Source: UBA5239 sp040391785
GTDB taxonomy: Bacteria; Verrucomicrobiota; Lentisphaeria; Victivallales; Victivallaceae
Reading direction: 5' to 3'
Length of the DNA: 64,000 nucleotides
Assembly (NCBI GenBank): GCA_040391785.1
Contig: JBEBXH010000026.1
Location: 1-64,000 of the forward strand
Every line of letters starts with the position of its first letter. Position 1 is the first letter of the stretch. The translations under genes and the position numbers were made by a program. This document shows, piece by piece, positions 57,924 to 64,000 of this stretch. Under the pieces are notes generated by a model. It was given only the letters and a program-made list of their open reading frames with translations. It did no database searches and was not told the DNA's origin.

Positions 57924-58667
57924 TTATTTTGCTTTGGTTCTGAGAGGTCTGAGGAACTTGCGGCAGTTCGCGGATGCATCAGCCGCCAGCCTCAACAGCC
58001 GCTCGGGGATTTCGTGCTGGTATTTACCATGCAACATCAGGAATAAGGTCGATTTCGAGATACCAATCAACGGCGCGAAGTCTGCGACACACAGGCCCGA
58101 TTCGTCGATAAGTACTCTCAACCGTTGCGCTGGGGTTAAGTTTGGAGTCGATAACGTACAACTATTCGCTGTAGTTGATAATAAGATATTTCGGATGTCC
58201 GAAATGTTGTCATAGGGCTTGCGAATTCTCTTGCAACGGTCCGGGCCGAACAGCTTGAGAGCCCGCTCCGCCAGTACCGATGCTTCTGCAAGGTGGTGAA
58301 TTCGTACTGGGAACGCACCGGCGATCAGGTATTCGACCATCCGCCGCGTAATGCCGATCGAGGTGGCGTATTGCCGCTGAGATACCCCGGAAGCCTTCAG
58401 GATGTCGCGAAGCCGCTGCCCGCGCTCAGCGTTCGTCAGGCACATGATCCCCGGGTCCCGTATCAGCTCGCGGAAATGCTGGGCAACTTCCTTCGCCGTT
58501 TCATAGTCGGCATAGTGGCGGCATCCCCAGGGCATATCCGCCGGGTTCCGCAGCTCTACGTGTTCGGCCATACCGGGATCCCCCGGCCCAGCCTCAGCGT
58601 AACCGTGCTCCGTGCTTTCGCACCATGCAACCCAGTATCGGGTCGCCGTATTTTCGTTTTCATTCAT
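57924..58667 (-). CDS. regulator with two XRE-type HTH domains
   Basis: 247 aa. First HTH at about 80-140 (NAERGQRLRDILKASGVSQRQYATSIGITRRMVEYLIAG), second at about 175-235 (TPAQRLRVLIDESGLCVADFAPLIGISKSTLFLMLHG). The two share the -RLR-L---SG------A--IGI---- frame, so one arose by duplication. The N-terminal 75 residues are acidic and unknown. It precedes the virion operon and may control it. Confidence 0.7.
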   Translation of the reverse strand: MNENENTATRYWVAWCESTEHGYAEAGPGDPGMAEHVELRNPADMPWGCRHYADYETAKEVAQHFRELIRDPGIMCLTNAERGQRLRDILKASGVSQRQYATSIGITRRMVEYLIAGAFPVRIHHLAEASVLAERALKLFGPDRCKRIRKPYDNISDIRNILLSTTANSCTLSTPNLTPAQRLRVLIDESGLCVADFAPLIGISKSTLFLMLHGKYQHEIPERLLRLAADASANCRKFLRPLRTKAK

Positions 58668-59092
58668 TGGGTATTTATCCTCCCATCGTTATTGTAGTTT
58701 TTCGCGACACGGCCCATCAGCGCGTCACGATCCTCGAATTTAAAAAACAAGTTGTTGTCTCTTTGGTCCAGCCGAAGCCCGGAAGAACACAATACTCCAT
58801 ATGCTTCTGACGCCGACATTGGGTCGGGAAACTCGATCAACCCATAGCCAGCTGGCGGCGCAAGACGAATCGCGCGGCGGCGTCGGCGGGTAAAAATTAC
58901 TGTTGAACCATCAGCAGATATTTTCTTCCGGCGACGGTACCTCGGCGAATCCGGCGGCGGGAACAAACGGCGGATATCCCGGCGCCGCTGGGCTGCATCC
59001 ACGTCAGGCAGATCGTCACAGTTCGCCCTGACATACCGCAACAGCCCCGCGATCACTGAAAGCGGAGTATTATTATGTATTTGGATTGTCAT
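58664..59092 (-). CDS. hypothetical basic protein, 142 aa
   Basis: An Arg-rich centre (DSPRYRRRKKISADGSTVIFTRRRRR) suggests DNA or RNA binding. ATGA overlap with the following regulator gene; AAAGGAGAATGGTAA upstream of ATG 59092. No family recognised. Confidence 0.6.
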   Translation of the reverse strand: MTIQIHNNTPLSVIAGLLRYVRANCDDLPDVDAAQRRRDIRRLFPPPDSPRYRRRKKISADGSTVIFTRRRRRAIRLAPPAGYGLIEFPDPMSASEAYGVLCSSGLRLDQRDNNLFFKFEDRDALMGRVAKNYNNDGRINTQ

Positions 59093-59149
59093 TTACCATT
59101 CTCCTTTCATTGGTTGAGCTCAAAAAGCCGTTGTGCATATCATCCTCCG

Positions 59150-59200
59150 CCGTTACCCTATAATTACGGGTAGTACATCGGCAATTATAGGGAATAACGG
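59150..59200. repeat. 51-base inverted repeat, candidate origin or operator
   Basis: CCGTTACCCTATAATT (59150-59165) pairs with AATTATAGGGAATAACGG (59183-59200), 16 bp with a two-base bulge and a 17-base loop. It lies in the 178-bp gap between the primase-helicase gene end and the next gene. No T run follows on either strand, so it is not a standard terminator. Nearby GCATGCAT and CATATGCATATG palindromes add to the impression of a protein-binding region. Confidence 0.55.
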
Positions 59201-59270
59201 ATGGATGGTACTGCATGCATACGTAGGTACTTTTACTATAAGGAAAACATCATATGCATATGCGCCGGTT

Positions 59271-61616
59271 TTAGGTGCCTTTGATCTGATATCCATTCAC
59301 CTTTTTCCTGCAACTGTTCGGCGTCATTACCTGAATGATTAGATCTTCAAATAGTAGTGCCTCGATCGCTTGACATGCGACTTTTTTCCCTATCTTCTCA
59401 CCGTCATCTTTTTCCAGAGCCCAAAGTTTCCCTGCAGTTACGGCGCCGTTTTCCTTTCGCAAATGCTCCAGAATGATGTCGCAAGCCTCGCGAATAGCTT
59501 CTTCATTGTTACCGTCAGCTTTATCTGCTTCGACCAGAGTATTATATTCTTCCTCGGTAATCGCATGGTGACACCAGTTTTCAGGGTTGAATCTGGAAAA
59601 TAAAACTTCGCCCAGCACCGCGCCGTTGGATTTATGAACTTCCGTCTTGTATCGGCGGTTTTCCTTCGTTCCCGACGCGGTGGTTTGGATTCGTGTTCTG
59701 ACTTTATTCTCCCACCCCGAGCTGCCTGAATAATTATGGGCTTTATTTGTATGCGAGAGTATAACCACTTTGGCATGCAAGAGGACACAGATACGGTAGA
59801 GTAGTCGGCAGAAATCAGAGACCTCAGTTCGGTTATTCTCGTCGCCGGGATATAAATCGCTTAAGTTATCGAAGACAAAGAGATTGAATTTTGCCTTCTG
59901 GGCATCTGCGATAAAGGCGTTCCAATCTCGCCCGGAAGTAATCCGATGGTTCTTATCCCTTTGAAATATTTGATAATCCGTTCCGTAAAGATTGAGAAGA
60001 TGTGGCTCCCTCATGTCCAGCTTGCATAGGCCTTTACTTTGATGCTCGTACCGGCGATGATGCTGATCCTCTATTTCCTCCGTTCCAATGTAGCACCCGA
60101 TTATTTGCCGGGTTCCAATCGAATTGGTTGTTTTTCTGCCGGGTGCATTTTCGCCGTCGAGGGGGAAATTAATCTCGTTCATTACTGAACGTAGAAACTG
60201 GGTTGCCAAGGTGGTTTTTCCCATCCCGCCTCCTCCTACCCATAAAAGTATGTCCGGATCGCCTGTTAAAAAATTTTCCAGAATATAGTTGACCTTTGGA
60301 GCCGGTTTCCCCTTGAATTTTTCATCGAGCTTACGCCACAATGCCGAAAAATTTAGTTTCTCTGTTGCCGAGAGTTCCGTTTCTTCACCCTCATCTTTCA
60401 GCTCGTCCAAACCTTTCATCTTTTGCTCGCGCAGGTATTTGGGCGATTTGCAGCCAATCAGCGATTGACGGTCGCCTCTGTAGGCGCTGTTTACCTTCGC
60501 TTCCAGCGTTTCGCCGCTTCCGTATACTTTCCATGGGGGAGCACAGCGCTGATTGAAGTATTCCTCCATGAGTTCCAGGCATTTGTCGCGGCTGATCCCG
60601 TAATCGGCAACCGTGCATGCGACGTTGCGGGTATACGTGTCGCCGTCTTTATCCTTGTTCCTGCCGTTGGCGCCGCCTTCAATCGAGGGCTCCACGGTCT
60701 TCAGGTATTCTGTCGCGGCGGCAATGTTCTCCTCTGAGTCGTATTCAAGACCGGGGATGGTTTCCTGACCGCAATAGGTCTTTTGAGTGGCTTGCTTTGT
60801 CGCTTTCGCCGCCAAGGCAGACATTGTATCGAGGCTGACGGCTTCAAGCGCCTTGATCTTATCAGAGAGTCGCGACATCCGTTGCGGTCGATCCTTCGTC
60901 GCCGCATGCTTCCGGGTAATCGTGCCATACAGCTTGGTAATACGGCACGGGTTATGTACGCAGGTGTCGATCTCAAAATCGTCATTCGAATATTTTTCGC
61001 CCAGGTAGCATAAAAAATTCGCCAGGATATGCTGCTGATCGCAAGGAAAATCGTAGCACCCCACGAGATGTGCCCCGTTGCCGGAACACGCCAATGCCAG
61101 TGGCGGGAAGCCCGCCACAACCAGATCTTTGTTTATCGTTTCCGCTATGGCTTTTGCGCCTTGGAGCTCCTCCGGGGTCGCATTGCCGTTTTTATTCCGG
61201 CGATCAATGTCGATCAGGAACCTTCTGAAGCCTACGATATCTGAGTCCTTTGAGCGGTTACGTGTGGGGGCCAATGTCGCATGGGGGACAGCTTCCTCTT
61301 GCCAATTGACCAGCGTTACCGTTGTCGGGTTCAGCCCGATATAGACCGTCATCCATTTGTCCTGATGTGGCCGGAGCGCCTTGACCAGCGCGTCCACGTC
61401 GTTGCGCCCAAAAAGCCCAACGAACTTTTTGCTAGATTGACGCTTCGTACCGTCGATGTCCTCTATGGTTTTTGGCGGGCACATAACGATTACCTCGCGG
61501 CGCTCTTTGTCATTATCAAAGAGTAGTGAAAACGTTCTCTTTATATCGGGAATCGACATTGAATTATTTTCGGCCTTTTCGCCGTCAATGTCTTTTTCAG
61601 GTACTGATTTTTTCAT
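59271..61616 (-). CDS. primase-helicase (AEP-type primase fused to RecA-fold ATPase)
   Basis: 781 aa. FLIDIDRRNKNG at about 133-144 gives the DxD metal motif and SGNGAHLVG (H183) the sxH motif of archaeo-eukaryotic primases, followed by CRITKLYGTITRK. Residues about 461-468 are Walker A (GGGMGKTT) and FVFDNLSDLYP is Walker B; KVVILSHTNKA is a further RepA/DnaB-like motif. Such fusions prime and unwind at the element's own origin. It is the replication protein of the element, and the inverted repeat at 59150 may be its site. Confidence 0.85.
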   Translation of the reverse strand: MKKSVPEKDIDGEKAENNSMSIPDIKRTFSLLFDNDKERREVIVMCPPKTIEDIDGTKRQSSKKFVGLFGRNDVDALVKALRPHQDKWMTVYIGLNPTTVTLVNWQEEAVPHATLAPTRNRSKDSDIVGFRRFLIDIDRRNKNGNATPEELQGAKAIAETINKDLVVAGFPPLALACSGNGAHLVGCYDFPCDQQHILANFLCYLGEKYSNDDFEIDTCVHNPCRITKLYGTITRKHAATKDRPQRMSRLSDKIKALEAVSLDTMSALAAKATKQATQKTYCGQETIPGLEYDSEENIAAATEYLKTVEPSIEGGANGRNKDKDGDTYTRNVACTVADYGISRDKCLELMEEYFNQRCAPPWKVYGSGETLEAKVNSAYRGDRQSLIGCKSPKYLREQKMKGLDELKDEGEETELSATEKLNFSALWRKLDEKFKGKPAPKVNYILENFLTGDPDILLWVGGGGMGKTTLATQFLRSVMNEINFPLDGENAPGRKTTNSIGTRQIIGCYIGTEEIEDQHHRRYEHQSKGLCKLDMREPHLLNLYGTDYQIFQRDKNHRITSGRDWNAFIADAQKAKFNLFVFDNLSDLYPGDENNRTEVSDFCRLLYRICVLLHAKVVILSHTNKAHNYSGSSGWENKVRTRIQTTASGTKENRRYKTEVHKSNGAVLGEVLFSRFNPENWCHHAITEEEYNTLVEADKADGNNEEAIREACDIILEHLRKENGAVTAGKLWALEKDDGEKIGKKVACQAIEALLFEDLIIQVMTPNSCRKKVNGYQIKGT

Positions 61617-61625
61617 GATTTGGCC

Positions 61626-61952
61626 TTATAATAATGGTATTATCGGGGAGGAAAGCCCGGCTGCGTCTCCAGCAGTTTGCACAAATGCCGCCACGGATAT
61701 ACCGCCCGTGGCGGCGTCTTCATTCCCGGAGCTGTTGATTGTGACGGTCACGGACACATCAGATAAACGATATGGATTATCCCTGTTCTGATTACCCAGC
61801 AGCCCACCGACAGAAATACACGGATTAACTTTTTTCGGCACAAGACCAAACGGATCCCAATCGGTAATATCGTTCTGTTCAGTATTGAACGGAAACTGTG
61901 CATTTTGTATTGCATGGGCCGCGCCTCCCATTAATGTATAATTTTTAGTCAT
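61626..61952 (-). CDS. hypothetical protein, 108 aa
   Basis: ATG 61952 follows AAGGAATTTGAGAGC; a GTG at 61997 is less likely because it lies inside the previous gene. Beta-rich, with a C-terminal SVTVTINSSGNEDAATGGIS segment. Located before the primase gene. Not recognised. Confidence 0.55.
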   Translation of the reverse strand: MTKNYTLMGGAAHAIQNAQFPFNTEQNDITDWDPFGLVPKKVNPCISVGGLLGNQNRDNPYRLSDVSVTVTINSSGNEDAATGGISVAAFVQTAGDAAGLSSPIIPLL

Positions 61953-61959
61953 AACGCTC

Positions 61960-62400
61960 TCAAATTCCTTTATTCTGATTGTTTTTTTGATCTTCACGAA
62001 GCCACGCAGTCCAGTCGAAGCCGCACTTCGCGCCTCGGCAGTAAATATCTTCAGCCTCCTCGTCAGCGATTTCCCACAGAAGGTTCCGCAGGAGGTGAAC
62101 CACCGCGCCGATTACCGGCGGAAATGCCCAGCCCTTACCGGCGAGATGGAAGACCCAATGCAGGACCTCCTCAGAAGTTTTGGCTTGTTCCAGATCAATC
62201 TCGTACATCCAGCGGTCATTCTGGTCGATGAATTCGATTACAGCGGTCTCACGGTTGAATCGAACCTGGCGGACATATCGCCCGGCCCAGCCTTCCGGCT
62301 TGTCGGGCAAGATCGTTTTGCCGTTCAGGTATTCCTGTTTGGCGCGCTCGGCGTCCACTTCGTCGATCAGTTCTTGCGCGGTCAAAGTCCTGTTATCCAT
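61960..62400 (-). CDS. hypothetical protein, 146 aa
   Basis: ATG 62400 has AGGAGGT upstream and overlaps the HTH gene by eight bases; the longer frame is a shadow of that gene. Contains LTAQELIDEVDAERAKQEYLN and a Trp-rich C-terminus with VIGAVVHLLRNLLWEIADEEAEDIYC. No family recognised. Confidence 0.6.
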   Translation of the reverse strand: MDNRTLTAQELIDEVDAERAKQEYLNGKTILPDKPEGWAGRYVRQVRFNRETAVIEFIDQNDRWMYEIDLEQAKTSEEVLHWVFHLAGKGWAFPPVIGAVVHLLRNLLWEIADEEAEDIYCRGAKCGFDWTAWLREDQKNNQNKGI

Positions 62401-62716
62401 TGCAGACCTCCTGATTCCTGCCTTCCAGCAACGCACGGACGCTGGCGGCGTCGACACGAACCAATCGGGTTCCAACATCAATTCGCCGGAGTGTCCCGTT
62501 CTTCAGATAATTGGCAATGGTATTCAGGGATACGGAAAGTAATGTGGCAGCTTCTTGGCGCGTCAGAGGGCGATTATCCTGCTTCTTTGCGTTCGAGGTG
62601 TCATAGGATTTGAGGGCATCTACGAGACTTCGCGGGGAGAGTTCCGGCACATATACCTGTAGTATGGCCGTTGCGGCGCTGAGCACCTGCGGGGAAATTT
62701 GGTTTCTCATTAACAT
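62393..62716 (-). CDS. excisionase-like HTH protein 3
   Basis: 107 aa. LTRQEAATLLSVSLNTIANYLKNGTLRRIDVGTRLVRVDAASVRALLEG is a complete HTH_17 domain; the N-terminal ATAILQVYVPELSPRSLVDAL corresponds to the leading helix of the proteins at 47139 and 47453. Near the integrase gene and first of a leftward operon, it is the best candidate for the true excisionase. GGAG precedes ATG 62716. Confidence 0.75.
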   Translation of the reverse strand: MLMRNQISPQVLSAATAILQVYVPELSPRSLVDALKSYDTSNAKKQDNRPLTRQEAATLLSVSLNTIANYLKNGTLRRIDVGTRLVRVDAASVRALLEGRNQEVCNG

Positions 62717-62835
62717 TGTTGGTTCTCCTTATTGCAAGATTCTTTCTTGCTTTCGGAGAATAGTATACAACGAGAAAATGCACCTCGCGGTAATGAGAGG
62801 TTCAGGAAAATTCGCGAAATTTTTCTTCGCTAGGT

Positions 62836-63690
62836 TTAATCCAATAGAGATAACGCGTGCCGAATGCGGTCTTCACGCTCTTTGATCTGGTCGACTTGAT
62901 TTGCCTGACCAATCTCGATATCGAGGTATTGATCCTCAGCGATTTCGACGACTTCAATTATCGGTTTTTTGGGTAGTCTGCGATCCAACGCGTTACGAAC
63001 AGAGACCTCTTCGATTCCATATTCTTGCGCCAGCACGCGATATAACCTTGCCTTTGTTCGTTCTCTGGAATTTCCGTGGCTAAAAATCTCTTCAGCTTTA
63101 TTAAGGATATCCTGTACGACTTCCGGGTTATTCAGATCGAATTGTGTGTGGTTATGGATATGTAGTTTTGCGGATTCACGGCGATTACTTCGTGCTTTCT
63201 GCAGCTTTCTGTGCCGCTCCGCTCTTGCTTTAGGGTCGGGATTTTGCTGTCTTTCTATTTCATCGACGACTTCCTGACAACGAAGCAGGGCTTCCTCAAA
63301 GAGTCCGATCGCATCTGGTATGGTTTTATCACCCTCCGGTTTGTTTTCAACAGCGCGAATAGCCTCGTAGAATTTTTCTTTGGCCTCCTGCATTTTTCCC
63401 CATGCATCTCGCCGAACGGGATCATCGGTATAGTGTTCCTTAGTCCGCAGCCCACTGTTATCTTTCTGCGATCGGGCATAGTCAAAAAGTTTTGGCAAGC
63501 AGCTGTCAGATATAATCGGGAAGGTGTCTACGACTTTATAAATCATAATCCGTCGCGCGACCTCATCTCCATTTGGAAACAGTGGGATATTTTCGTTATC
63601 TTGCAGCTCAAGGACTTCGCACAAACACTTGAGTTCATCAGATGAGTATTTTAATTGAGCACGGAAGCTGTCTTTTCTACTGGTATTCAT
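62836..63690 (-). CDS. hypothetical helical protein next to the integrase, 284 aa
   Basis: Helical throughout; the region KARAERHRKLQKARSNRRESAKLHIHNHTQFD is strongly basic, and the following RERTKARLYRVLAQEYGIEEVSVRNALDRRLPKK looks like an HTH. Starts four bases after the integrase stop, so both are cotranscribed. Possible regulator or recombination accessory factor; unknown family. Confidence 0.6.
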   Translation of the reverse strand: MNTSRKDSFRAQLKYSSDELKCLCEVLELQDNENIPLFPNGDEVARRIMIYKVVDTFPIISDSCLPKLFDYARSQKDNSGLRTKEHYTDDPVRRDAWGKMQEAKEKFYEAIRAVENKPEGDKTIPDAIGLFEEALLRCQEVVDEIERQQNPDPKARAERHRKLQKARSNRRESAKLHIHNHTQFDLNNPEVVQDILNKAEEIFSHGNSRERTKARLYRVLAQEYGIEEVSVRNALDRRLPKKPIIEVVEIAEDQYLDIEIGQANQVDQIKEREDRIRHALSLLD

Positions 63691-63694
63691 AAAA

Positions 63695-64000
63695 TTAATT
63701 TCCCTTCTGCAGTTTATAATACTGGAGCAATTTACTTATCTCATCGATCGACAAGTCATCGGCCAGGCGATGGAGTTCTGTGCGTTCTGGCTCTGCATCC
63801 TCACTCGTTTCACTTGTAGCGATTGGCAAATGGAGTACCTCCGCATACTTTACGGCTGCTTCATCGCTAATCCGGGTATAATGCTCAGTCATGGCAGGAC
63901 TGGCATGCCCCGCGTTCTTTTGGATGACGGCGGCGGGTGTTCCGGCTTCAGCATTGTGCGAAATATAGCTGTAGCGGAGACTGTGAAAGCCGATTTCGAC
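63695..64000 (-). CDS. C-terminal part of a tyrosine recombinase (integrase)
   Basis: The gene enters from the right edge; 101 residues are visible. FHSLRYSYIS contains the H-x-L-R motif, AGHASPAMTEHYTRI the G-H box and the catalytic Y. These are the C-terminal catalytic residues of phage integrases. The final 60 residues form an acidic extension after the tyrosine. The enzyme would recombine the tRNA-Tyr attachment site with the element's attP. Confidence 0.88.
   Translation of the reverse strand, partial: VEIGFHSLRYSYISHNAEAGTPAAVIQKNAGHASPAMTEHYTRISDEAAVKYAEVLHLPIATSETSEDAEPERTELHRLADDLSIDEISKLLQYYKLQKGN

Larger units (their letters stand above)
44846..64000. mobile_element. integrative element downstream of tRNA-Tyr (right end outside window)
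   Basis: Everything from tRNA-Tyr to the window end is non-housekeeping: a tyrosine recombinase at the far right, three excisionase-like proteins, primase-helicase, SSB-like protein, a toxin-antitoxin-like pair and three ejection-type virion proteins. Integrases often use a tRNA 3' end, so attL is probably within 44820-44845; the matching attR would lie beyond 64000. Most genes run leftward. No capsid, portal, terminase or tail gene is seen. Phage remnant or satellite. Confidence 0.7.

Overview
The window is bacterial DNA, moderately GC-rich in genes and AT-rich between them. The host stretches encode an AraC-type sugar regulator next to a GH78-like alpha-L-rhamnosidase, a GH20-like glycosidase, a one-domain glycogen-binding (CBM48) protein and an exported small heat-shock protein. 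This gene content would fit an anaerobic polysaccharide-degrading PVC bacterium such as Lentisphaerae/Victivallis; that placement is inference from content only. Two mobile elements occupy about 57 kb of the 64 kb.

Element 1 (1125-38576, 37,452 bp) is a complete Mu-like transposable prophage, delimited to the base: a 5-bp target duplication ACAGT (1120-1124 and 38577-38581) flanks ends TATAG...CTATA. It sits in the 5' end of the rhamnosidase gene; removing it and one ACAGT copy restores a frame starting MIIEPARTVKSAD. Leftward early genes (11537 down to 1326) run from a Cro-like protein through small regulators, a Gam-like protein, an unknown 249-aa protein, the DDE transposase (MuA), its ATPase (MuB), a GemA-like protein, a MazG-like pyrophosphohydrolase and an adenine methylase. 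A repressor-like gene is divergent at 11.7 kb. After a 775-bp non-coding stretch with hairpins, repeats and a tRNA-like element, rightward late genes follow Mu head order (small and large terminase, DUF935 portal, gp7-like head protein, protease with nested scaffold, decoration protein, gpT capsid, DUF1320), then a siphovirus-type tail (tube, tape measure, tip/fibres, no sheath). A cargo and lysis region follows: several proteins with export signals, a protein full of CxxC pairs, a lipoprotein, membrane proteins, and a free-standing 50-aa glycyl-radical domain of anaerobic ribonucleotide reductase. Variants of TTTGCGCAAAC recur through the prophage and cluster at its right end; two overlap the ribosome-binding site and start codon of the protease and capsid genes.

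Host segment (38562-44845): the rest of the rhamnosidase gene, Hsp20, CBM48 protein, GH20-like protein, a 2H phosphoesterase-like protein, and a tRNA-Leu(CAG)/Gly(TCC)/Tyr(GTA) cluster.

Element 2 (about 44846 to beyond 64000) follows tRNA-Tyr. Its right side holds a tyrosine recombinase that runs off the window. It encodes an SSB-like protein behind a long structured leader, a Panacea (DUF4065) antitoxin with a two-TM partner, three related excisionase-like proteins, a zinc-ribbon protein, a primase-helicase, HTH regulators, and three consecutive genes resembling a podovirus ejection apparatus: a 257-aa gp14-like protein, a 727-aa gp15-like protein and a 2238-aa polyvalent protein with an HESAH metallopeptidase motif and a PBECR-like nuclease region. 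No capsid, portal or terminase gene lies in the roughly 19 kb visible, so it is either a remnant or a satellite-like element that keeps only ejection proteins. This is the best candidate for a new system here, followed by the free-standing NrdD domain.
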